Assembly: GCF_024166365.1 (NCBI RefSeq)
Contig: NC_064846.1
Span: 32,881,866-32,945,865 of the forward strand
Length of the DNA stretch: 64,000 bases
Reading direction: 5' to 3'
Source: Elephas maximus indicus
Lineage: Eukaryota > Chordata > Mammalia > Proboscidea > Elephantidae
Shown piece by piece: positions 1-10,010 of this stretch (positions are counted from its first letter, which is position 1; every line of letters begins with the position of its first letter). The notes beneath the pieces are model-generated. The model had not been told where the DNA came from. It did not search any database and was given only the letters and a program-made list of their open reading frames with translations. Made by a program: the position numbers and the translations under genes.

Positions 1-390
1 ACTTGGTGGAGTTAGGTTTGCCAACCCACAGGAGCTAGAGCTGAGTGCCTTCTGGCTGAGGCTTACTGGCAGAGTGGGGTACCTCAGGACACTTACCAGC
101 AGAGCTAAAAGAGCTTTATAAAACTCGCCTAAGCAGGGCAGGGGCCAGGCTGAGAGAACAAGGGCCAGAGGGAGTCCTGCCTGTGGACGGGGCTGAGAAG
201 TGGCTGTCCTGATTGAAGAATTGTATCCTGAGCATTTCTGAACCTGAATTGTAGCCTGTTAACTTCCCTATTAAACCCCGTAACTGTGAGTATGGCCTGT
301 GAGTTCTGTGTGGCCATTGCAACGAATTATCAAGCCCAGCAGAGAAGCAGAGAGTGCCGTGGGAGGGACAGTTGGTGTCAGAATTAGTAA
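1..390 (+). mobile_element. ERV LTR 3' end with tRNA-Leu-type primer-binding site
   Basis: The left edge cuts into what looks like the end of an endogenous retrovirus LTR. An ATTAAA polyadenylation-type signal sits at 270-275, the LTR-like sequence ends in ACA at 370, and after a 2-nt spacer TGGTGTCAGAA at 373-383 matches the start of a primer site complementary to the 3' end of tRNA-Leu, the type used by ERV-L elements. The sequence after about 384 no longer fits the primer site well. No gag or pol reading frame follows directly. The LTR start lies outside the window, so family and length cannot be given. Confidence 0.55.
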
Positions 391-594
391 AAAGATTGGA
401 GGGTGGAGGCATGTCTGACCTCTGCTTCAGAGGAATCAGCCTTGGGCTGTTGATCTTGATTCTCCTTCCCGCTTGAGATGTTAGAGGAGGTCAGACGCTG
501 CTGCCACACCATTTTTTACAATGGCCTTTATCATGTTGAGGAAGTTTCCTTCTATTCTTAGTTTACTGAAAGCTTTTAATCATGAAATAATTGA

Positions 595-765
595 TTTTTT
601 TAGAAGTAAATCTCTGATACGTTTATAAAATGGAATACTATGCGGCCTTTATAAACAATGAGGTAGATTTTAAATGTAGTGACCTGAAAGAATGCGCATG
701 ATTTATCATTAAGGGAAAATGAGAGTTGCAGCACAGCATGTATGTCATGTCCCCTTTTGTGTGAT
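595..765 (+). mobile_element. short L1 3'-end fragment
   Basis: The stretch around 628-660 (tggaatactatgcggcc) resembles the L1 ORF2 C-terminal segment 'tggaatattatgcagcc', also present at 4167-4180 in this window. It is short and diverged, with no usable frame. The flanking stretch 391-594 shows nothing I recognise. Confidence 0.45.
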
Positions 766-834
766 AGAATAATAAACTGAACCTTATTCCCCAGGGGAAG
801 GAAGAACATAAGGAACCAGAAAGAACAAAAAGTC

Positions 835-1025
835 AAATCCTTGGCTTTGAATTATTCCAGGGACACACACCAAGCACATTCCTGTCTCATGGTCTTTGTA
901 CTGACTGTTCTTTCTGCCTGGAATACTCTTCTCTCATACATTCACATGATTAACTTGCTCTCTCTCCTTTCTTTAAGGTCTGTCTGTTCAATGTTATTTC
1001 AAAATCTCCTTAGATTGTCACTAAT
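835..1025 (+). mobile_element. L2 3'-end fragment
   Basis: Sense-orientation L2 wording is visible: a 'ttctgcctggaatactcttc' core near 912-931, followed by a pyrimidine-rich stretch typical of the L2 terminal region. The open frame across it is incidental. Confidence 0.6.
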
Positions 1026-1865
1026 TCAAACTGCACTTAGTCCCTATGGTGACAATGATGATTATGAAGGATGTGGCAAGGGTTAACTGCTTTTGATGAC
1101 CCTAGAGAGCTTACATAGAAAACACCACAAACTGAAAGCCTTGAATGTACAACTCATATCACAGGTGGAAAATCAAAGTGCCTCAATGTCAGGGTTTAAG
1201 TAGCCATGATTCTCCTGGAGCCACAGGACAGACATGCCTGAAGATCGTGCTCAGGGACAGATTATACATGTTGCAGCATCAATTAAAAGCATAGCCTTGC
1301 TAGGACTCATACACTAAGTTAAGGGCACTCCTGGGAAAAGAATAAGACCCTAAGATATTGAGTGGAATATTTGGGCATAGGCAGATGAGGCTGAGAAAAT
1401 TTTAAACCCCAAATCCCCCTGAATCTTCCTTGACAGTAGAAGCAGCCCGTCATCCCTTATGTAAAGGAGCCAGACTTCCTCTGCATAAAAACCTTTCGGT
1501 GACTTCATCTGGGGCATTTGCTTCACAAGGAATGTTGATTCTCCTCAGGACTGGCCATTACACACCACATTGCCTCCATGCTCATTAAGAATTGTTAGAT
1601 CCCAGCGTAGCCCAGGTGCCCAAATGCCCAAGTGGATGAAGATGCTGAAATGGATCTATTATGTGTAACCTGCTCAGTGTCTACTTCCAACTATGCTCTT
1701 AGGAGGACTGGGTGATAAGATGACCAACTGTCATGGTTTGCCCAGGACTTGAGAGTTTCCTAGGTTATGGGATTTTCAGTTTAAAAAGAGGACAGTACTA
1801 GGACAATCAGGACAACTTGGTCACCCTACTGGAAGGACACACCCTTCACTAAGACATTATGAAAT
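1026..1865. other. intergenic stretch, nothing recognised
   Basis: Moderately A+T-rich unique-looking DNA. I find no long open frame, no RNA gene and no repeat that I can name. Confidence 0.5.
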
Positions 1866-3111
1866 ACATTGGGATTCTGGGAAGATGGCAGCATAAACAA
1901 ACCATCATTCCACTCACCCCCCAGCCCCCTGCCACCAAATACAACAAGGAAAAGGTGCTCAGCTTTGAGGAACTCTGAAAGAGGGAGCAGAGGAAAGCAG
2001 CAGGGAACTGCAGACAAGCAAGAATCAACAAACCAACGAGTCACATATGGTAGGAAAATTGCTTCTCCCACAGTCCCTGCCCCTCCTCTAGCCATATGGG
2101 CCACCAGCTGCTGTGAGTTGGGGTAATGGCCCCAGAAAAAGAGTCTGCTTCCCTAACCACCACAACTCCTGCCTGTACAAGGAGACAGGACCCCAAGCTT
2201 CTGCTCTAAAATCAACAAGGCAGGCCTCCCCAGTGGTCCATGTGGAGTGTGCCAGCACCTCCCCCACCCAGACACTGTCAGTTACAAGCCTACTGTGAAT
2301 TGCTGCAGAAGGCCTGTGCAGTGGAGCCTGCTCTCATAGTCAGCACTCTACTAGCCTCCCTGCGCACCCCATAGCTCAGGCCTCTGAAACCAATAGGACA
2401 GACCTTCTGGGGAATCACTTTAGGCCTATCTGCTCTCCATTTTGGACAGTATTAAGGACTGCTGACAGGCTACTGTGTGCTAAAAAGCAGGCATCGTTAG
2501 TGGAGGCTACACCCACAGCCAACATACTACAGGGAGGGCTCTGATAGCAACAAGACAGGCCTCCCTGGAGGCCTGTTTGTATCATGACAGTCCCTCTCCC
2601 GCCTGGACACTATCACCTGCAAGCCTACTGTGAATTACTACAGAAGGCCCTGCAGTGGAGTCTGCGCCCATAGTCAGCTCTCTACTCGCCTCCCTGCATA
2701 TCCCATAGCTCTGGCCCCTGAAATCAACAGGACAAACCTCCCTGGGGATCAATTAGGATTAGTCTGCCCCCACTTCCAGCTGGTGTTGAGGACTCTTGAC
2801 TGAGGCTGCTGTGCATTAGAAAGCAGAAGTCTTGAGCGGAGGCTGCATTCACAGCCAGCAATCTACCGGAGGGACTCTGATAGCAACAATGCAGACCTCC
2901 TTGGGGATCTGACCAGAGCAAGACACCCCCTCCCCAACCTGGTAATTGTTGGTTGCCAGGCTATTGCAAACTGCTACAAAGGCCCCTGCAGTGGAGTCTG
3001 CTCCCACACTCAGCATTCTACCTGCCTCCCTATGTACCCCATAGTTTAGGTCTCTGAAACCAACAGGATAGACCTCCCTGGGGATCAGTTTTGGTCTGTC
3101 TGCTTGCACTA
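1866..3111 (+). mobile_element. L1 5'-region-like block containing a tandem repeat
   Basis: The block opens with gggaagatggcagc, resembling the beginning of many mammalian L1 5' UTRs, and is G+C-richer than its flanks. From 2213 it turns into a tandem repeat (listed separately). At about 3112 it passes directly into L1 ORF2 3' sequence, so ORF1 and most of ORF2 are missing between them. I infer one internally deleted L1. Two separate insertions cannot be excluded. Confidence 0.55.
2213..3111 (+). repeat. 335-bp tandem repeat made of alternating 178- and 157-bp half units
   Basis: The anchor CAACAAG/CAATAGG followed by a purine-rich trinucleotide and 'cctcc/cttct' recurs at 2213, 2391, 2548, 2725, 2884 and 3061, giving spacings of 178, 157, 177, 159 and 177. 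A second anchor (ctgtgaattgctgcagaagg and variants) recurs at 2293, 2628 and 2963, exactly 335 apart. The copies are diverged but clearly homologous over their whole length, with about 2.7 full units present. Confidence 0.9.
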
Positions 3112-4345
3112 CCTGACCTCAGAACCTACTATACAGCTACGGTTGCCAGAACAGCCTGGTACTGGTACAATGACAGATACATTGACCAATGGAATAGAAT
3201 TGAGAACCCAGATGTAAATCCATCCACCTATGGTCACCTGATCTTCGACAAGGGCCTAAAGTCCATCAAATGGGGAAAAGACAGTTTTTTTGACAAATGG
3301 TGCTGGCAAAACTAAATGTTCATCTGCAAAAAAAGAAACAGGACCCAGACCTCACATCATACACACAAACTAATTTAAAATGGATCAAAGACCCAAATAT
3401 AAAACCCAAAACTATAAAGATGACAGATGAAAAAATAGGATCAACGTAGAGGCCCTAATATACAGCATTAAGAAGGCTAAAAACCGTAACTAACAAACAT
3501 AAACTCCAGAAGATACGCTAGATAACTGGGCTCTTCTAAAAATGAAACACTTAATGCTCATCAAAAGAGTAAAAAGAGAACCTACAGCCTGGGAAAATGT
3601 TTTTGGCTGTGACAAATCCGACGAAGCTCTAATCTCTAAAATCTACAGGAAAATCCAACACCTCTACAACAAAAAGACAAAATAAACCAATTAAAAAATG
3701 GGCAAGGGAAATGAACAGACACTTCACCAAAGAAGACATTCAAGTGACTAACAGATGAGGAAATGCTCACAATCATTAGCCATTAGAAAAATGAAAATCA
3801 AAACTACAATGAAATATCATCTCACCCTGACACTACTGGCATGAACTAAAGAAACAGAAAATAACAAATGTTGGAGAGGCTGCAGAGAGATTGGAATGCT
3901 TATGCACTGCTGGTGGGAATGCAAAATGGTACAACTTTTTGGACATCTATATGGCACTTCCTTAGAAAGCTAGAAATAGAAATAGCATATGATCCAGCAA
4001 TCCCACTCCTAGGAATATACCCTAGAGAGATAAGGGCTGTCACATGAATAGACATATGTATACCCATGTTCATTGCAGTATTGTTCACAATAGCAAAAAA
4101 TGGGAACAACCTAGGTGCCCATCAACAGATGAATAGATAAACCAACTATGATGGTACATGCACAATGGAATATTATGCAACAATAAAGAACAATGGTGAA
4201 TCTGTCAAGCATGTCACAACACGGATGAATCTGAGTGAAATAAGTCAATCACAAAAGGACAAATATTGTATGAGACCACTAGTATAAAAATTCATGAAAA
4301 GGTTTACACACAAAAAAAGAAACAATCATTGATGGTTATGAGGGA
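3112..4345 (+). mobile_element. L1 ORF2 C-terminal region and 3' end, degenerate
   Basis: The frame at 3091-3315 contains L1 ORF2 wording (the [19 protein letters not shown] stretch), and the DNA then follows the usual L1 order down to the ORF2 end (gatccagcaatcccactcct near 3990, tggaatattatgcaac near 4167). Many stops and indels break the frame. The A-rich sequence at 4360-4395 may be its tail. Confidence 0.85.
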
Positions 4346-4491
4346 GGGAAGGGATGGGGATGGAAAAACACTAAAAAGAAAAAATAAATAAAAAGATTGA
4401 GGGTGAAATTAAAACATTCCCAGACAAACAGAAGCTGAGAGAGTTCATAACCACCAGACCGGCCCTACAAAAAGTACTAATTGGAGTTATG

Positions 4492-4547
4492 TAGATAGGA
4501 GAGAAAAAAAAAAAATTTTTTTTTTTTTTTTTAGATAGGAGAGAAAA
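4492..4547. repeat. 16-bp direct repeat flanking an A(n)T(n) filler
   Basis: tagataggagagaaaa occurs at 4492-4507 and again at 4532-4547, exactly 40 bp later. Only A residues followed by T residues lie between the copies (4508-4531). The arrangement looks like a target-site duplication around a tract made only of A and T. Confidence 0.85.
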
Positions 4548-4550
4548 GAC

Positions 4551-4715
4551 CAAGCCAAACAAAAACCAAACCCAGTGCCGTCAAGTCGATTCCGACTCAT
4601 AGCGACCCTATAGGACAGAGTAGAACTGCCCCATAGAGTTTCCAAGGAGCACCTGGTGGATTTGAACTGCCAACCCTTTGGTTAGCAGCCGTAGTACTTA
4701 ACCACTACGCCACCA
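4551..4715 (-). mobile_element. AfroSINE-type SINE, short subtype
   Basis: On the - strand it has the tRNA-like head (ctggtggcgtagtggttaag), the body (ggggcagttctactctgtc) and the tail (gtcgctatgagtcggaatcg). It is bounded by a perfect 10-bp duplication, gagaaaagac at 4541-4550 and 4716-4725, so the insertion edges are exact. It lies inside the L1 fragment 4381-5820. Confidence 0.95.
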
Positions 4716-5359
4716 GAGAAAAGACACTAGGTAGTAATTCAAAGGTATACGTAAATAGAAAGATCCTTAAATAAAGAAAATGCATGGACAAGTATAAAGG
4801 CTAGTGATAGAGTATTCACGCTTGATAATCCTAAATGTTTTGTCCTTCATGTTTTTTAACAACAAATATATAAAAGGCAAGGATAAAATTGTTACAGGGC
4901 ACTTGAAATATAAAGACGTAATTAGTGATGACAACAACAGAAGGAGGGACAGGAATGATATAGATATAGAATTTCTTGTATGTTACTGGAGTTAAGTTGG
5001 TACCAACTTACTCTAGAATGTTGTAAATACAAGCTGTCAAATGTAATATTCATGGGAACTACGAAGAAAATACATAAAAAACACAAAAAAAGGGAAGGAG
5101 AAGGAAACCAAAAAGGCACACTGCAATAGACCAATAAAACACAAAAGCAAGCAGTACTAAAGGACAAAGACAAAGAAGGCTTAAAACACATACAAAACAA
5201 AACAAAATAGCACTTCTTATCAATCATTGCAGAAAATGCAAATGGATTAAATGCTCTAGTCAAAGGGCAAAGAGTGGCAAAATGGATTAAAAAAAATGTG
5301 ATCCAACTATATGCTGTTTACAAGAGACATGCCTTAAACCCAAGAACACAAATAGGTGT

Positions 5360-5434
5360 TTAGGGAGGGCCCTAAATTCAATCTGACTGGTGTCCTTGTA
5401 AGAAGAGGAAAAAAGACAAAGAGACACATCCAGG
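5360..5434 (-). repeat. 75-bp block identical in reverse complement to 6725-6799
   Basis: This block interrupts the L1 endonuclease region. Its reverse complement matches 6725-6799 at all 75 positions, and the match stops abruptly at both ends. The 6725-6799 copy is a natural internal part of the repeat 6476-6914, so this one is the derived copy. Confidence 0.95.
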
Positions 5435-5984
5435 GAAAGGATGGAAAAAAATATTCCATGCAAATAATAACCCAAAGAGAGCTGGTGTGACAATCTTAAT
5501 ATAAGACAAAGAAAACTTCAAGACAATCTGTCAGAAGAGATAAAGTTGGACGTTATATATTGATATAAACCAAGAACTATATAGTGATATAGGGTCAATT
5601 AATCAAGAAGATTTAACAACCATAAATATATATGTGCCCAACATCAGGGCACCTAAATATATAAAGCAAACACTGATAGAATTAAAGGAGAAATAGATAG
5701 TACTACAATAGTAGTTGGAGATTTCAATATACCACTTTCAATATTGGACAGAACATCTAGAAAGATCAACGAGAAAACAGAGGACCTGAACGACACTATA
5801 AACCAACATTAGATTACATTATGGAAAGTAATCCGCTCTACTCAAGGCCAACTGATTTAATCACGTGTTATTACTCCTTGTTAGTAACTAGAATAGTGCT
5901 TGGTCAAACAACTGAGAATCATATGAGTTACTACATAATATTAACCACCACACAGGTCCCAGTATATTGGGAAGGTAAAATGAG

Positions 5985-6475
5985 TAAGTGGCTCAGGCCC
6001 TCATGGCACTTGCTCCTACTACATCACTGCCTCTCCATCAGCCCATATATATGGGCTAAAGGAGAGTTCTTTATAATCATTTGACAGAGCAAGTAAATGC
6101 AGGCCTTGTTTATAGTCTGTATGGTAGGCTGACACCAGGTAGACGTGGGTGTCAGTTGTCTTACAACCCCACTCAAGGATGTCGCTTAAAGATAGCAGTG
6201 AAGAAAAATCTTCCCAAGTGGTACATCTGATTGTCTACTTTGGTGGAAGGAGAAATGGCCTGACATACTGATCTATACTGATTCATGGACAGAAGCCAAT
6301 GAATTGGCTGGTTGGTGAAGAGTTTGGAAAGTAAAAGATAGGAATTTAGCGATAAGGAGGCAAGGGGAGAGGTATATGGATGGGCCTCTGGAAATGAGCC
6401 AGGGTGTGAAGATATTTGTATTCCACATACACGGGAAGGCATCCACCGTAGAGGAGGCTCTCATTGCTCAGGTGG
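5985..6475 (+). mobile_element. ERV-L pol relic, RNase H region
   Basis: The + strand frame starting at about 6271 reads IYTDSWTEANELAGW, then a stop, then continues toward VKIFVFHIHGKASTVEEA near 6410-6460. This is the order of the C-terminal RNase H part of ERV-L-type Pol. The element is old, with in-frame stops and poor preservation before 6180. The left boundary is approximate. It continues after the insertion 6476-6914. Confidence 0.75.
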
Positions 6476-6914
6476 TATAATAGTTTTCTAGAGCTGCTGT
6501 AACTACAAACTGGTGGTTTAAAACAACAGAATTCATCTCTCAAAGTTCTGGAGGTTAGAAGTTCAAAGTCAAGGTGTCAGAAGAATCATGTTCCCTCTGA
6601 AATCTTGGGAAGAATTCTTCCTTGCCTCTTCTTGGCTTCTGGTGGTTGTTAGCAATCCTTGGCATTCCTTGGCTTGTGGCAACATAACTCCAATCTCTGC
6701 CTCCACATTCACATGGCTTTCTTGCCTGGATGTGTCTCTTTGTCTTTTTTCCTCTTCTTACAAGGACACCAGTCAGATTGAATTTAGGGCCCTCCCTAAC
6801 CCAATATGACCTCATCTTAACTAATTACATCTGCAAAGGCTCTATTTCCAAAGAATGTCACATTCTGAGGTTCAAGGTGAATCTGAATTTTTGGGGACAC
6901 GCTCCACTGCAGCA
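6476..6914 (+). mobile_element. medium-length interspersed repeat inserted in ERV-L pol, homologous to 45770-46307
   Basis: It begins tataatagttttctagagct and ends ttggggacacgctccactgc. It splits the ERV-L relic and is flanked by caggtgg (6469-6475) and caggtag (6915-6921), a likely 7-bp target duplication. The terminal wording and the 'ctcacagttctggagg' type core recur in the element at 45770-46307. I recognise it as a common mammalian repeat but cannot name its family with confidence (LTR-like or non-autonomous DNA element). Confidence 0.75.
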
Positions 6915-7449
6915 CAGGTAGATAAGATGACCTATTCTATTGATGTTAGCCAGCTTCTTTCCTCAGCCACTCTAGTACATGCTCAGTAGGCCCATGTACA
7001 AGATGGCCATGGCAGCAGGGAGGTGGCCTATATATGGCTCAGCAACAGAGTCTTCCCCTCAGTGAGGCTGATCTGGCTATCACCACTATTAAATGGGCTA
7101 CCTGGTTATCAGTAGAGACCAAACACTGAGGCACCGCTATGGCACCATTCCCCAGGGGACCAGATAGACAGCTGCTGGCAGGTTGGTTACACAGTGGGTT
7201 AGGAGGTTCTAGTACCCAAGGGAGAAATGCTTCCCCCAGGGCACATAGCCATGATTCTGATGTTTTGAAAGCTGACACTGTCCTCTGGTCATTGGTGTTC
7301 ATGCATAAAATGAACTAACAGGCAGATTAAGGGTTCACTGTACAGACAAGGGTTATCTATCCTGGTTACCAAGAGCAAATTAGGTGTTTTCTACACAGTG
7401 GAGGCAAGGAAGACAATGGCTAGAACTCAGAGGCTTCACTGGGGTGTTT
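6915..7449 (+). mobile_element. ERV-L pol relic, integrase region with core deletion
   Basis: The ERV-L frame resumes with VDKMTYSIDVSQLLSSATLV, the zinc-binding N-terminus of integrase. The residue expected to be the first catalytic Asp, after WQV, is Gly (codon 7185-7187). The sequence then jumps at about 7200 to the C-terminal Pol region (EVLVPKGEMLPPG), so most of the catalytic core is deleted. Several stops are present. The copy cannot be functional. Confidence 0.8.
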
Positions 7450-8121
7450 TTTTTTAAATAATTTTTATTGTGCTTTAGTGAAAGTTTAAAAATCACATCA
7501 GTCTCTCACACAAAAACCCACATACACCTTGCTACACACTCCCAGTTACTCTCCCCCAATCAGACAGCCCACGCTTTCCCTCCACTCTTTCTTTTCCTGT
7601 CCTTTTCACCAGCTTCTAACCCCCTCCACCCTCTCATCTCTCCTCCAGGCAGGAGATGCCAACATAGTCTCAAGTGTTCACATGATCCAAGAAGCTCAGT
7701 CCTCACCAGCATCCCTCTCCAACCCATTGTCCAGTCCAATCCATGTCTGAAGAGTTGGCTTTGGGAATGGTTCCTGTCCTGGGGCAACAGAAGATCTGGG
7801 GGCCATGACCACCGGGGTCCTTCCCATCTCAGTCAGACCATTAAGTCTGGCCTTACGAGAATTTGGGGTCTACATCCCACTGCTCTCCTGCTCCCTCAGG
7901 GGTTCTCTGTTGTGTTCCCTGTCAGGGCAGTCATCGGTTGTAGGCGGGCACCATCTAGTTCTTCTGGTCTCAGGATGATGTAGTTGCTGGTTCATGTGAC
8001 CCTTTCTGTCTCTTGGGCTCGTAATCACCTTGTGTCTTTAGTGTTCTTCATTCTCCTTTGCTCCAGGTGGGTTGAGACCAATTGATGCATCTTAGATGGC
8101 TGCTTGCTAGAGTTTAAGACT
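7450..8121 (-). mobile_element. family B retroposon (L1 3'-UTR-like), antisense
   Basis: This is a clean insertion in the ERV-L relic with a perfect 12-bp target duplication, actggggtgttt at 7438-7449 and 8122-8133. On the + strand it begins with a T-run and 'attgtgctttagtgaaag', so the element's poly(A) end points left and the element is on the - strand. Its far half shares an ordered set of short blocks with families A and C (gggcaccatctagtt, ttgctcc, gagaccaat, cttagatggc). The 171-codon open frame at 7468-7983 lies wholly inside this repeat and is not a gene. Confidence 0.85.
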
Positions 8122-8535
8122 ACTGGGGTGTTTCTTAATACTCCCTTGCTCAATAGTACCTGTTCATGAAAACTGGTAACCTAATCAAGACAAGGCTGCA
8201 AGATCTGAGGTCCTGTGGAAAGGAGGGTTTAGGTCATGGCACCATGTAATGTACTCTCTCCTGCTGAGATGCTGGCAGAGGGTAAGGGCAACATAGAATA
8301 GGTAGCAGACCAAGGAAACTTGATTATCAACTTAGGGCTTACTTCTAGCTCCAGAAGCAGGGACTGTAGCAGCTATGTTTTATGTTAATTCTCTCTCCTT
8401 TCCCTTCTACTTTATATGAAAAGCACTGGCACTAGTGGTGGCTAATATTTTAGGTTTTATGTGGAAGTACAAATGAATTGACATTACCTCGCATTGACAC
8501 GGTAACTGATCAGACTCCGTATATTGCATTTTTTG
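8122..8535 (+). mobile_element. ERV-L relic, post-integrase region
   Basis: This continues the ERV-L sequence after the family B insertion. The part near 8250-8320 fits the end of ERV-L Pol. It then fades into unrecognised sequence. No env gene is visible, which is normal for ERV-L. Confidence 0.6.
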
Positions 8536-8549
8536 AATAATTAATTTTT

Positions 8550-9135
8550 TTGTCATTTGTACATTCTGTTTCATTTTAACTATTTTTTTTTTTACTGTGG
8601 TAAAATATATATAACAAAAAGTTTGCCATTTGAACCATTTTTAGGTGTAGAATTCAGTGACATTAATTACATTCACCATGTTGTGCTACCAGCACCACTA
8701 TCCTTGTCCAAAAGATTATCACTACCCCAAGGAGAAACTCAGCATACCTTAAGCAATAACTCTCATTCCCCCTCCTCCATCCCCTGGTAACCACTAATAA
8801 ACTGTTATCTCTATGCCTTTGTTTATTCTAGACAGTTCATAGAAGTGGGGTTATATAACGTTTGTCTTTTTGTGTCTGATTTATTTCACTTGGCTTAAGG
8901 TTTTCAATCAACCCTCGACAGTTTGTTGTACTGTGGGGGCTTGCATGTTGCTGTGATGCTGGAAGCTATGCCACTGGTATTTCAAATACCAGCAGGGTTA
9001 CCCATTGTGGACAGGTTTCAGTGGAGCTTCCAGACTAAGACAAACTAGAAGTGTCTATTCAAGTTCTTAGCCCATTTTTTAATTGGGATGTTGGCGTGCA
9101 TTTTGTTTGAGGACATGGATTTTTTATTTGGAAAA
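8550..9135 (-). mobile_element. old L1 3'-end, antisense, split by an RTE fragment
   Basis: The antisense L1 terminal wording (actgtggtaaaatatatata near 8596, aaccactaataaactg near 8790, tctgatttatttcacttggc near 8875) continues after 9040 with 'ttcttagcccattttttaat'. Positions 8927-9040 are an inserted RTE 5' end. Confidence 0.7.
8927..9040 (+). mobile_element. RTE-clade LINE 5'-end fragment
   Basis: The segment ggacaggtttcagtggagct (9010-9029) matches, in reverse complement, the segment at 22242-22262. That copy belongs to an insertion which also carries the RTE 3' tail. The orientation here is sense. Only about 110 bp is present. Confidence 0.65.
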
Positions 9136-9179
9136 AGGGCAAAAGTGAATGTGGAACGACAAAAGGAGTGGTCAGTGAT

Positions 9180-9700
9180 GTAAATTCTCTGTCTTTTCAG
9201 GGTCCACTCTTCACCCTCCTCTTTCCTCCTCTGTGCCCTGACCTATATGAACTGGATTAACCAAGTTCCTTTGCATAATGGCTTCTAGTAGCCTTCAGCC
9301 AATGGGAGGTACCAGCAGAAGATCAGATGGTGGAAAGAGAGAACAGTTGGGTAGTCATTCTCCATAATTTCTCCCTGAAGGAATGTGAGTTGGCACTGAC
9401 TGTGTTCTTCTACAGAAGACCACAGTTACTGTTAGGTGGCCTTTTCCTCATAGCTACTGATAGAGTTCTCATCAGTTTTTGGTAACCACTCTCTCCCCTT
9501 GCCCCTTCGGGCTTAGGGGTGCTAATGACAGAGGCTGGTACTTCATTTCACACCCTTGCTTGGACTCATCCCCTTCTGTCCTGTTTCTCCACTGCTTTAC
9601 CAGTTTCTCCTGGGGGCGCTTACGTAATATACCACTTGCACACAAATCCTCATCTCAGGGTCTAATTGTGTAGAACCCAACCCAAGACAGGGCCTATGCA
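9180..9700 (+). mobile_element. old interspersed repeat, family not assigned
   Basis: Blocks such as 'cagccaatgggaggtaccag' (9297) and 'ggtaaccactctctcccctt' (9481) read like a familiar mammalian medium-reiterated element. I cannot name the family or fix the ends without a library search. Confidence 0.4.
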
Positions 9701-9889
9701 TATAACAAAGGTCAGCCTTCTCTAAAACAGCCCCCACCCAAACAAGGGCCTAAGAATAAGGCCTATACCAACAATCTCTGCAATACACACATGGCAAAAG
9801 CCCATATTCAGTGTCTGTCCATATCTATAACACTTTTCAGCATCCCACTAAATAGTACCTGCCATGATCAGGGCCCACACAAATTGTAA

Positions 9890-10010
9890 TAGTTAATATT
9901 TATTGAGCTTTTACTATGTGCTGGGGACTGTTGTAAGCATGTATTACCACCTGTCATCTGATTTTATCCTCACAATAGTCCCATGAAATTGGTGCCATTA
10001 AGGGGAGCAT
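9890..10010 (-). mobile_element. MIR fragment
   Basis: Antisense MIR wording: atatttattgagcttttactatgtgc, then ctgttgtaagcatgtatt, then attttatcctcacaatag. Typical diverged copy. Confidence 0.75.

Larger units (their letters stand above)
4381..5820 (+). mobile_element. L1 fragment: ORF1-ORF2 intergenic region to endonuclease domain
   Basis: The start (attaaaacattcccagacaa at about 4408) matches the block at about 62030 in the second large L1 of this window. From 5225 to 5800 it reads through the N-terminal endonuclease part of L1 ORF2 (gtgatccaactatatgctgt, ggagatttcaatataccact). It is interrupted by A/T filler at 4508-4531, an AfroSINE at 4551-4715 and a foreign 75-bp block at 5360-5434. 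It is fully degenerate. Confidence 0.8.

Noticed and set aside
3091..3315. 74-codon open frame with protein-like sequence
   Set aside because: Part of degenerate L1 ORF2. The frame breaks on both sides.
7468..7983. 171-codon open frame, the longest in the window
   Set aside because: It lies wholly inside the family B retroposon bounded by a 12-bp target duplication, reads against the element's own direction and has no recognisable protein similarity.
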